Source: Actinomycetes bacterium (GTDB lineage: Bacteria; Actinomycetota; Acidimicrobiia; Acidimicrobiales; Ilumatobacteraceae). Taken from it: 64,000 bases of DNA. Below the pieces are notes generated by a model. It was given only the letters and a program-made list of their open reading frames with translations, made no database searches and was not told the origin of the DNA. Positions 50,935 through 58,764 of the stretch are shown here, in pieces. Every line of letters starts with the position of its first letter. The first letter of the stretch is position 1. The DNA is taken from assembly GCA_025358125.1 (NCBI GenBank), contig JANYKS010000117.1, forward strand, positions 1 to 64,000. The letters are read 5' to 3'. The translations under genes were made by a program, and so were the position numbers.

Positions 50935-52722
50935 TCACACATCGAGTACCAGCCGGGGCGACTTCGCCCTCGACACGCACACGAGCATCCGGTCGTTGCG
51001 CTGCTTCTCGGCGTCGTTGAGGTACACGTCCTGGTGGTCCGGCACGCCGTCGAGCACCGAGACGAGGCAGGTGCCGCACGCACCCTGTTGGCACGAGGAC
51101 GCCACGATCACCCCGTGTTCGGCGAGGACTTCGAGGATGGTCGTGCCCGCCGGTACGCGCAGGTGGAGGGCTGAGCGCGCGAGTTCGACGTCGAACGCCG
51201 ACGAGTCGTCGACGACGGTCGTGTTCTTGAAGTACTCGAAGTGGACCGCGTCGTCGGGCCAACCGAGTTCGGCCGCCATCTGTCTCGTCGCGCCGAGCAT
51301 CGAGCCCGGGCCGCACACGTAGACCTGACTCGAGGGACGCCGCTCGGCCAGGATCTCCTGCAGCCGCTGACCCGTTTCTGTCGGGCCGAGCCCAAGGTGG
51401 CGCACGACCCGCTCGCCGAGCAGGTCGAGCACCTCCGGGAATGCGAGATGAGCCGGGCTCTGGGCGAAGTAGTGCAGCCTGAAGTCCAACTGCGCGTGCC
51501 CGAGCGCCTGGGCCATCGCGATCAGCGGCGTGACGCCGATGCCGCCTGCGATCAGAATGGTCGTCGCGCGGTCGCGGCGTAGCGGGAAGTTGTTGCGCGG
51601 CTCGGAGATCGCCAACACGTCGCCTTCGCGGATGCTCTCGTGGAGCGCCTTTGAACCGCCGCGCGAATCTGGCTCCAACTTGACACCGATGCGGTACCGG
51701 ACGACGTCACCCGGACCGTTGGTCAGAGAGTATTGGCGGACCAGGCCATTGGGCAGGTGCACGTCGATGTGCGCGCCCGGCTGAAACGCTGGCAGGCGCT
51801 CACCGATCGACTCCAACTCGAACCCGGCGATTCCGTCGGCAGTCGCCCACTTGCGAGCGACGACAACACGAAGTGGCGCGGTACGGGTATCAGCGGGGGT
51901 GTGCGTCGGCTCTGCTACAGGTGCCGGCGCACGCACCCGCGGCTGCATCGGCGGTGGCGGAGGCATGACCGCCGCAGCCTCCTCGACCTCATCACGCAGC
52001 GTCGACATACGCTCGTTGTGGTGACGCAGCACACCGACGACGGCATCGTCGACCGGACGCGGCACGAGTAGCCCGCGCACGACGCACGTCCGGGCGTCGA
52101 CCGGCTGGACGAAGAACACGACATTCATTTCCGCCGTACCGTCACGCGCCGTCACGACGACCGCCCGCTCGTCGCCGGACTCGACCGTGCATTCACCAGA
52201 ACTGCCCGTCGCAGTGGGGTTCGGTCGGAACCTGTAGCTGCGCAGACGCTCGGCCACCAATGCCGCAGGCGCGTGGATCGGCACCGGGCGCAGCGTCAAT
52301 CCTTCGTCGCCGAACAGCGCGACCTGCGCCACGTCGCCGAGCGGCTCCTCGCCCGACCAGACCAGGCCGTAGCGCTCCACGACTGGAAACGTCGTACAGC
52401 AAATCGTTCGCGCCGGGGCGTCGGCAGGATGGGCGGGGATGTATGTGCATCCGGCCGACCTGCTGGCATAGCGCCACCCGTGGTACTGGCATTTCAGCTC
52501 GGCCCCGTCGTTGAGGCCGATTGACAACCGCACGCCTCGGTGGAGGCAGCGGTCTTCCCACACGTTGACGTACCCGTCGTCGGCACGCCACACGGCAAGC
52601 TCTCTGCCGAGCAGCTTGGTGTGGTATGTGTGGCGAAACGGCAGGTCTTCGCTCGAGGCGATCGGAAACCAGGAGAAGGCTGCGTCCAGCATCGGCGCCG
52701 CGGCAATGCCTTCGTCGTTCAT
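50935..52722 (-). CDS. Rieske domain fused to phthalate-dioxygenase-type reductase (NdmD-like)
   Basis: 595 residues from ATG 52722, which shares its A with the TGA of the upstream oxygenase gene. An N-terminal Rieske domain has Cys59-x-His61 and Cys78-x2-His81. A spacer follows, then a reductase: flavin motif RQYSLTNGP, NADH motif GGIGVTPLIAMA, and a plant-type [2Fe-2S] domain with Cys544, Cys549, Cys552 and Cys582. Ordinary reductases lack the Rieske part. NdmD of P. putida CBB5 has this order and about this length. It should pass electrons from NADH to the Rieske-less oxygenase beside it. Confidence 0.88.
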   Translation of the reverse strand: MNDEGIAAAPMLDAAFSWFPIASSEDLPFRHTYHTKLLGRELAVWRADDGYVNVWEDRCLHRGVRLSIGLNDGAELKCQYHGWRYASRSAGCTYIPAHPADAPARTICCTTFPVVERYGLVWSGEEPLGDVAQVALFGDEGLTLRPVPIHAPAALVAERLRSYRFRPNPTATGSSGECTVESGDERAVVVTARDGTAEMNVVFFVQPVDARTCVVRGLLVPRPVDDAVVGVLRHHNERMSTLRDEVEEAAAVMPPPPPMQPRVRAPAPVAEPTHTPADTRTAPLRVVVARKWATADGIAGFELESIGERLPAFQPGAHIDVHLPNGLVRQYSLTNGPGDVVRYRIGVKLEPDSRGGSKALHESIREGDVLAISEPRNNFPLRRDRATTILIAGGIGVTPLIAMAQALGHAQLDFRLHYFAQSPAHLAFPEVLDLLGERVVRHLGLGPTETGQRLQEILAERRPSSQVYVCGPGSMLGATRQMAAELGWPDDAVHFEYFKNTTVVDDSSAFDVELARSALHLRVPAGTTILEVLAEHGVIVASSCQQGACGTCLVSVLDGVPDHQDVYLNDAEKQRNDRMLVCVSRAKSPRLVLDV

Positions 52723-53660
52723 CACGCGGCCCCGTCGGCGGCGGGGATCACCCCGTACGTGAGTCCCATCTCGCTCAACCAGCGACGGTAGGCGATGGCG
52801 CTCTTGTCGGCGCGGATCGGGGTCTCGGCGATGGGTGACAGCGGCAGTCGCCTGGGTACCTGGTTCTCCAGGATCGGCTTGTCCTGGGAGAAGATCCCGA
52901 GCTGAAAACGACGGATCTCGGTGTCGGTGCTGATCGGGTCGACGACGCACAACAACATGTTGGCCCGCACGGCCTCCTCGCCCATCGGCTGGAGGAAGAG
53001 TCCGATCACGTCCCGTCGCGACTCGTCGAACGGGCACGACTTGTAGAGGATCGTGCAGTAGGGATGTGGCACCCGGTAGGTGTAGTCGGTCATCGCACTT
53101 GCCGAGGAACCCGGTGCGGCCTTCGGTTGGGGAAACCGACACCCCGTCGCCCACACCTCCCCGTCGACGACGTCGACGCGGTAGTCGACCACCTCGGTGT
53201 GCGGTTCGGCACCGAGCACGCCGGCGTGCACGAACGGAAAATGGCCCATGTCGAGAAAGTTCTCGACCGCCCGAGGGGCTGACGTCGCGATCCCGATGGT
53301 TGCCGCGTTGAGGACCCGTCGATCGGGTTCATCGGCCTCGGGGATCGCGAACAGTGGCTGTGGATCACCGAGGGTGGTCCACAGGTATCCGTAGCTGACC
53401 TGTGTGGGCAGGCCAGCAGGTGGTGTGGCCGGCAGCGGCGAGCCTGCCGGCAAGTGCAACGCTTTCGCCGGCCACACCACCGGCTCTCCCGCATCGTCAA
53501 TTCCATAACCCAATGGCTCGCCGAGCAGCAACGTCTGGTAGGTCACGCCACGTCGAAGTTCCGCTACAGCGCTCAGTGGATGCCACTGATTCAGCGCGAC
53601 GGGGTCGGTGCAACGCTCGAACGAATCGACGATCGGGCGGGTCGACGAATTGGACCACAT
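52722..53660 (-). CDS. Rieske-type oxygenase catalytic subunit lacking the Rieske cluster (NdmC-like)
   Basis: 312 residues from ATG 53660, five bases after the permease stop. The catalytic domain keeps the mononuclear iron site Asp137-x2-His140-x4-His145 (ENFLDMGHFPFVH). The N-terminal Rieske region is shortened: HPLSAVAEL, then PAKALHLPAGSPLP and SYGYLWTTLGDP, with no Cys-x-His or Cys-x2-His. It therefore needs an outside Rieske centre, found in the next gene. NdmC, the N7-demethylase of caffeine catabolism, has the same loss. Likely an N- or O-demethylase; substrate inferred, not shown. Confidence 0.85.
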   Translation of the reverse strand: MWSNSSTRPIVDSFERCTDPVALNQWHPLSAVAELRRGVTYQTLLLGEPLGYGIDDAGEPVVWPAKALHLPAGSPLPATPPAGLPTQVSYGYLWTTLGDPQPLFAIPEADEPDRRVLNAATIGIATSAPRAVENFLDMGHFPFVHAGVLGAEPHTEVVDYRVDVVDGEVWATGCRFPQPKAAPGSSASAMTDYTYRVPHPYCTILYKSCPFDESRRDVIGLFLQPMGEEAVRANMLLCVVDPISTDTEIRRFQLGIFSQDKPILENQVPRRLPLSPIAETPIRADKSAIAYRRWLSEMGLTYGVIPAADGAA

Positions 53661-53665
53661 GGCCG

Positions 53666-54598
53666 TCAGCGCTGCTCTCTGAAGTACGGCGTGGCAAGCG
53701 CCGCCGGCGGTGTCGTCGCTCGACGAAACCGCTTGAACACCGCAGGCGCGGCGATTAATAGCAGCGTGACAACGTACGGGAGGAAGTTGAGCACCGGTGC
53801 CGGCAGGCTCCATCCCTGTTCCTGGCCGATGAAAGACAGGGCCCGCATCAGCCCGAACAACAACGCCCCGAGAACCAACCAGCCAGGGCGCCACGCGGCG
53901 AAGATCACCACGGCGAGCGCGATCCAGCCGCTGCCGGCAACAAGACCTGGCGCCCATCCGGGAGTGAACGACATCGACAGCGCTGCGCCGCCGGCGCCGG
54001 CGATCGCGCCACCGATGAGAGCGTAGAGAAAGCGCATCCCCATGACATTGACGCCCATTGCGTCGGCCGCGGCCGGGTTCTCACCGACGGCGCGCAGGTT
54101 CAATCCATGACGCGTGCGATAGAGCAGGAAGCTCACCAGCAGAGGAATGACCGTGTAGGCCGCGAACACGAGCGGATCGTGGACGAACAACGCCTTGCCG
54201 AAGCCGCCGAGCTTGGACAGGCCGGGCACCTCCCAGGCCACGAACCGGGCCGACATCGGCTTACCGGAGAACCCGGCGCCGAGGTGGTTGGCCATGCCGG
54301 TTCCGAACAGCACCAGTGCCAACCCGCAGAGCACCTGGTTGGCCCGGCAGACAACGGTGGCCATTGCATAGATCGACCCCATGAGTGCGCCGCCGGCCAT
54401 TGCCGCGAGCAAGCACAGCCAGACGCTCGAGGTTGACGAGGCGGCGATCACCGCGGAGACTGCGCCGATGGCCACAAAGCCTTCCAGCCCGAGGTTGAGC
54501 ATTCCGGTGCGTTCCATCAGCAACTCGGCGCTGCCGGCGAGGACGATCACCGCGCCGGAGTCGATCGCGGTACGCGTCGCCGAGAAGACGATGTTCAT
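53666..54598 (-). CDS. ABC transporter permease (NupQ/YufQ-like)
   Basis: 310 residues from ATG 54598, overlapping the previous permease stop (ATGA). Eight or more membrane helices; ERTGMLNLGLEGFVAIGA and NLRAVGENPAAADAMGVNV are signatures of the second permease of BMP-type nucleoside importers. It forms a heterodimeric channel with the upstream permease. Confidence 0.92.
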   Translation of the reverse strand: MNIVFSATRTAIDSGAVIVLAGSAELLMERTGMLNLGLEGFVAIGAVSAVIAASSTSSVWLCLLAAMAGGALMGSIYAMATVVCRANQVLCGLALVLFGTGMANHLGAGFSGKPMSARFVAWEVPGLSKLGGFGKALFVHDPLVFAAYTVIPLLVSFLLYRTRHGLNLRAVGENPAAADAMGVNVMGMRFLYALIGGAIAGAGGAALSMSFTPGWAPGLVAGSGWIALAVVIFAAWRPGWLVLGALLFGLMRALSFIGQEQGWSLPAPVLNFLPYVVTLLLIAAPAVFKRFRRATTPPAALATPYFREQR

Positions 54599-55731
54599 GC
54601 CGGTTCCTGCGCTGAGGCGAAATGGGTGTTCGACATCTTCGCTTCTTGCGGAACCGGTGCCATCGGCTCGGGTGCCGCCCGGCTCAGCCGATACCGGGTG
54701 GCGATCTCGGCGACACCGACGATGAGCAGGATCATTCCGCACACAGCGAACATCAGGGCCACCGACAAACCGCGGGTCTGCGCCGCGATCCCGCTCCGCA
54801 ACAGGAATGCGATGAACAGTCCGACGAGCAAGAGCGCCAGTGCGCTCGCCCCGGCGAGAGCCGCCACGATGAAGCCGAAGAAGCCGTACTGGTTGGAGAA
54901 CGAGACCGACAGGCGGTGAACGGCGCCAGTGAGTTGGATCATTCCGCCGAGACCCGCTACTGCCCCGGAGAGCATCATCACCCCGACGATCCGTCGCTTC
55001 ACCGGGATTCCCGCGAACTCGGCGGCACGCGGGTTGCCGCCGGTCATCTCCACCTCGTAGCCCCACCGGCTGGAGCGGAAGACGACGAACATGACGATCA
55101 CCAGCACCACAGGAACCAAGAAGCCCCAGTTCAATGTCGTCGAACCGAAGAAACCGGGCAGCTTGGCATTCACCCGTTCGGACGCGTTCGTGACGGCTGC
55201 GACGCGATCTTTCCAGATATCGGTTGAGAACCACACCAACATCTGCTGAGCGACGAACGTGAGCAGCAGGGTGGTGATCACCTCATTGACATCGAAATAC
55301 GCCTTGAGCAGCGCTGGGACCAGCACCCACAGCGCACCGGCAGCCATCCCGGCGAGTGCCATCAACAGCAGCTGCAGCCACTGCGGTCCGCCTACCTTCA
55401 AACCGACACCCGTTGCCGCCCAGCCGCCCATCAGGAACTGGCCTTCGACACCGATGTTCCACACACGGATGCGGAACCCCAGCGCGACCGCTACTGCACA
55501 GATCAGGATCGGAGTGAGGATGATCAGCGTCTCTTGAAAGTTGCTCCAATTCCCAAACGTGCCCTTGATCGATTCGCCGGCGATGTCAGGGGCGGATCGT
55601 CCGGTGAGCTGGAACACAGCGAGTGCCCCGAGGACGGCAACGACGACTCCTGCGGTGCGTGTACCGACCGACCGTGCGGCGGACACGTCGAGTCGCCGCT
55701 CGAGTCGCCACCCTGCCGACGAGGTACTCAC
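54595..55731 (-). CDS. ABC transporter permease (NupP/YufP-like)
   Basis: 378 residues from GTG 55731, overlapping the ATPase stop. RVWNIGVEGQFLMGGW and MTGGNPRAAEFAGIPVKR are the signatures of the first permease of BMP-type importers. A short hydrophilic tail (APEPMAPVPQEAK) reaches into the next gene start. Confidence 0.92.
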   Translation of the reverse strand: MSTSSAGWRLERRLDVSAARSVGTRTAGVVVAVLGALAVFQLTGRSAPDIAGESIKGTFGNWSNFQETLIILTPILICAVAVALGFRIRVWNIGVEGQFLMGGWAATGVGLKVGGPQWLQLLLMALAGMAAGALWVLVPALLKAYFDVNEVITTLLLTFVAQQMLVWFSTDIWKDRVAAVTNASERVNAKLPGFFGSTTLNWGFLVPVVLVIVMFVVFRSSRWGYEVEMTGGNPRAAEFAGIPVKRRIVGVMMLSGAVAGLGGMIQLTGAVHRLSVSFSNQYGFFGFIVAALAGASALALLLVGLFIAFLLRSGIAAQTRGLSVALMFAVCGMILLIVGVAEIATRYRLSRAAPEPMAPVPQEAKMSNTHFASAQEPA

Positions 55732-57260
55732 GCTGACTCCTCGTCCTGGCCGCCCATCAACATCCCGATCCGCTGCCGGTCCGCTGCATCGGCCGCGAAC
55801 TCACCGCGGATCTGCCCGTCGTACATCACCACCACGCGATCGGCGAGACGGAGGATCTCTTCGAGGTCGTCGGAGATCAACAGCACCCCGCAACCGGCGT
55901 TTCGACGGTCCAGCAAAGCCTGATCGACCTCTGCGGCAGCGTGAACGTCGAGTCCACGCGTCGGGTGCACGGCAACGAGCAGCTTCTCGGCGACCAATGC
56001 CTCTCTGTGGGCGACAAGTCGCTGCTGATTCCCGCCGGAGAGCTGGGCGATTGGCGCCGCCGCGTTGCGCACCTGCACCCGCGCCTGTCGCACGAGGTCG
56101 TCGGCGAACCCGCGGACCGCACCACGTCGAAGTGAGAGCCGGCTGCTCAGCGCGTTGCCCCGGTAATGACGCAGCACAGCGTTGCGACGCACGGAAGCCG
56201 ACGCAACGAGGGCCATCCCGATCCGGTCCTCTGGCATGTGTCCGACGCCGGCTCCACTGAACTGAGCAGGTGGCCGCCCGGTGACGTCCTTCCCGGCGAT
56301 CAGCACCTTGCCGGCTTCGACTCGTCGAAGCCCCGTGATCACCTCGGCCAGCTCGCTCTGGCCGTTGCCGGACACGCCGGCAACACCCACGATCTCCCCG
56401 CCCCTCACGCTCACATCGATCGCTCGAAGCGCCGGCAGACCACGGTTGCTGGTGGCGCTGACACCGACGAGCTCGGCCACCACCTCGCCGCACGCCGAAG
56501 AAGCGCTCCGCGCAACGACCACCGACTCGGCGCCGGTCATCATCGTTCCGAGCTCGCGCACCGACACGTCGGCAGTGTCGCACGAGCCAACGACTCTTCC
56601 GCCGCGCAGCACTGTGACGCGATCCGACACCGCCTTGACCTCACGCAGCTTGTGGCTGATGAACACGACGGTGCGGCCCTCACTGACAAGGTTGCGCAGG
56701 ATGGCGAACAGCTCGTCGGCCTCAGCATCGGTCAGCACGGCAGTTGGTTCGTCGAGGATGAGGACCTGCGCGCCCCTCGCGAGCGTACGCAGAATCTCGA
56801 CGCGCTGTTGCTCGCCGACCGACAGCTGCCAGATCCGCGCACGGGGGTCGACCGTGATACCGAACTGTCGGCTCAGTTCGTCAGCGCGGTCGGCGAGCTG
56901 GCGGCGCGACGTCAGTACCGGTGTGTCGTCCCAACCGAAATGCAAATTCTCGGCGACCGTCATCGTCTCGACCAGCTTGAAGTGCTGGTGGACCATGCCC
57001 ACACCGTGGGCGATGGCTTCACCCGGGCCGCGTAGGGAAACCTGCTCACCGCCGAGCTCGATGCTCCCGCTATCGGCACGGTACAGGCCGGCGAGGATGT
57101 TCATCAGCGTTGTCTTGCCGGCTCCGTTCTCACCGAGCAGCGCATGTACCTCGCCCCGACGCAGGTCGAGATCGACCGCGTCGAGCGCGAGGAGACGATC
57201 GAACCGCTTGGTGATGCCGCGCAGGCGAACCGCGCAAGCAGTGCCAGTCACGCCGCTCAC
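55728..57260 (-). CDS. ABC transporter ATPase with two NBDs (NupO/YufO-like)
   Basis: 510 residues from GTG 57260, whose GTGA overlaps the binding-protein stop. First NBD complete: GENGAGKTT, LSVGEQQRVEILR, LILDEPTAVL. The second NBD is degenerate, as in this family: Walker A reads GVSGNGQSE and the signature LSGGNQQR is present, but Walker B is VAVHPTRG. It drives purine nucleoside or sugar-type importers of the BMP group. Confidence 0.92.
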   Translation of the reverse strand: MSGVTGTACAVRLRGITKRFDRLLALDAVDLDLRRGEVHALLGENGAGKTTLMNILAGLYRADSGSIELGGEQVSLRGPGEAIAHGVGMVHQHFKLVETMTVAENLHFGWDDTPVLTSRRQLADRADELSRQFGITVDPRARIWQLSVGEQQRVEILRTLARGAQVLILDEPTAVLTDAEADELFAILRNLVSEGRTVVFISHKLREVKAVSDRVTVLRGGRVVGSCDTADVSVRELGTMMTGAESVVVARSASSACGEVVAELVGVSATSNRGLPALRAIDVSVRGGEIVGVAGVSGNGQSELAEVITGLRRVEAGKVLIAGKDVTGRPPAQFSGAGVGHMPEDRIGMALVASASVRRNAVLRHYRGNALSSRLSLRRGAVRGFADDLVRQARVQVRNAAAPIAQLSGGNQQRLVAHREALVAEKLLVAVHPTRGLDVHAAAEVDQALLDRRNAGCGVLLISDDLEEILRLADRVVVMYDGQIRGEFAADAADRQRIGMLMGGQDEESA

Positions 57261-58456
57261 TTGACGCCGGTGACTCCCTCGATCGAGAAGTCGACCCTGA
57301 ACACCTCGGAGGCGTTGAGCGACTTGCCGGCAGGCACGCGCTCGGTACCACCCGCGTCCTTGATCGGCCCGGTGTACGGTTCGAACCCACCCTGGACCTT
57401 TACCTTCGCGGCGTCGCCCGCCTTTTGTGCTTCCGGCGTCACCTTGTCGCCCCACTTCGCGACATCGACACCGTTGCCCAGGTCGAGGATGGTGATGTCA
57501 TCGAGACCCTTGATCGTGCCGTCCATCGCAGCCTTGACCTGGTCGATGTAGTACTGCTTCCAGTTGAGGTCGATCGCACTGATGAACGCGTTCGGGCCGA
57601 AGCTGCGGTTGTCCCGGTTCCAGATCGCGGAATGAATGTTGCGCTTCTCAGCCACCTGCAGCACAGACGTGTCATCCATCACGTCGAACAACACGTCCGC
57701 TCCGCCATCGACGAGGGCGCTCGCTGCCTGGGTTGCCTTCGGAGGATCGAAAAACGAGTTGATCATCACCACGTTCATCGTGCAGTCGGGGCGAACGGTG
57801 CGCGCGCCCATCAGGAAGCAGTTGGTGTCGTTGAACACCGTGGACGTGGGGAACGCTCCCACGTAACCAAGCTTGCCGGTCTTCGTCGTCAGCCCCGCGG
57901 CGACGCCCATGATGTACGCGACCTTGTGGTGGGCAACGTAATACGAGTTCAGGTTCTTGTACTTGCCGATGGTGTGACCGTCGGCCTCGAGGAAGAACTT
58001 CTTCGGGAACTTCTCAACGGTCGGCGTCAGAAGGTCTGCGTACTCCGAGCAAACGATGACGAAGTCGTTCTCCTCAGCCAGCTTGTTGAACGTCTGCGTG
58101 GCCTCGGGCCCGAATGGCACCGATTCGATGTACACGGTCTTGACGTTCGGGTACGCAGCTTCGACTGCCTTGCGACCTTCGTCATGTGTGAATGTCCAGC
58201 CGTTGTCCGAGATCGGGCCGACATAGGCGAAGCCCACCTTGAAGGGCTTGTCGCTGCCGCCTCCGCTGCTCGCAGTTGCCGTGCCGGGTCCGCCTGCCGT
58301 CCCGCCCGACGTGATGCCGCTCGTCTTGGCGTCGCTGCCGCAGGCGCTGAGCACACCTGCGCCGCCGAGGAGGCTGGCGACACCTGCGGCACCGAGTTGC
58401 AGCACGCGGCGACGGCCAAGGTCGCCGGGCATCGAGGGTCGGTCGTTGATAGTCAT
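57257..58456 (-). CDS. BMP family substrate-binding lipoprotein
   Basis: 399 residues from ATG 58456 (GGGGAG upstream). A signal with three arginines (GRRRVLQLGAAGVASLLGG) and lipobox LSAC suggests Tat-exported lipoprotein. The mature domain (KVGFAYVGPISDNGWTFTHDEG) is the BMP/PnrA/Med type. Characterised BMP proteins (Treponema PnrA, Bacillus NupN, streptococcal RnsB) bind purine nucleosides. First gene of a seven-gene operon. It captures the substrate that the NdmCDE-like enzymes downstream may demethylate. Confidence 0.92.
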   Translation of the reverse strand: MTINDRPSMPGDLGRRRVLQLGAAGVASLLGGAGVLSACGSDAKTSGITSGGTAGGPGTATASSGGGSDKPFKVGFAYVGPISDNGWTFTHDEGRKAVEAAYPNVKTVYIESVPFGPEATQTFNKLAEENDFVIVCSEYADLLTPTVEKFPKKFFLEADGHTIGKYKNLNSYYVAHHKVAYIMGVAAGLTTKTGKLGYVGAFPTSTVFNDTNCFLMGARTVRPDCTMNVVMINSFFDPPKATQAASALVDGGADVLFDVMDDTSVLQVAEKRNIHSAIWNRDNRSFGPNAFISAIDLNWKQYYIDQVKAAMDGTIKGLDDITILDLGNGVDVAKWGDKVTPEAQKAGDAAKVKVQGGFEPYTGPIKDAGGTERVPAGKSLNASEVFRVDFSIEGVTGVK

Positions 58457-58509
58457 TGGATGCTCCCCGTTCTCGGCAGCGCCCCCCTGGCAACCGCTTC
58501 GTGACGGAC

Positions 58510-58542
58510 AACTTAACAAAACGTAAAACGTCTGTCCAGACG
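58510..58542 (-). promoter_or_regulatory. Promoter and palindromic operator of the importer/Ndm-like operon
   Basis: Minus strand: -35 TGGACA (58538-58533), 17-base spacer, -10 TAAGTT (58515-58510), 47-base leader to the ATG. CGTCTGTCCAGACG (58529-58542) is a perfect palindrome covering the -35, as expected for a repressor site. A direct repeat AAAACGT/AAAACGT fills the spacer. No regulator gene lies next to it. Confidence 0.65.
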
Positions 58543-58764
58543 CGTCAGCCGCGGCCCGAGTCGCCGGAGGCCCGCGAGCCGACGAACTCGTTTCGAACGG
58601 CTACGGCATGGTGTGCAGGAGTCGCCACGTGATCCCGTTTGACGACAAGAAAACGGCCGGCATCGAGGACCGCGGGGTGGGATCCGTCTTGCGTCGATTG
58701 ACGAAGTAGCCAACGATGGGAGCATGAAGACGAGAGCGCTCACATTCGGGTCGCAGCAGCGTTT
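58543..58764. other. Intergenic stretch between the importer operon and the GH13 gene
   Basis: With the promoter it makes up a 308-base gap. A 33-codon frame (58608-58709, plus strand) has no ribosome site and no recognisable product. I see no RNA gene. It presumably holds the GH13 promoter, but I cannot point to clear -35/-10 boxes. Confidence 0.4.

Noticed and set aside
52722-53957. Longer start for the Rieske-less oxygenase, upstream of 53660
   Set aside because: It would overlap the permease gene by about 100 codons and the added residues do not resemble a Rieske domain.
57370-57395. GGTTCGAACCC word resembling a tRNA T-arm
   Set aside because: It lies inside the BMP gene coding sequence, with no acceptor stem or anticodon arm around it.
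58608-58709. 33-codon frame between the BMP and GH13 genes
   Set aside because: No ribosome site, no similarity recognised, no coupling to a neighbour.
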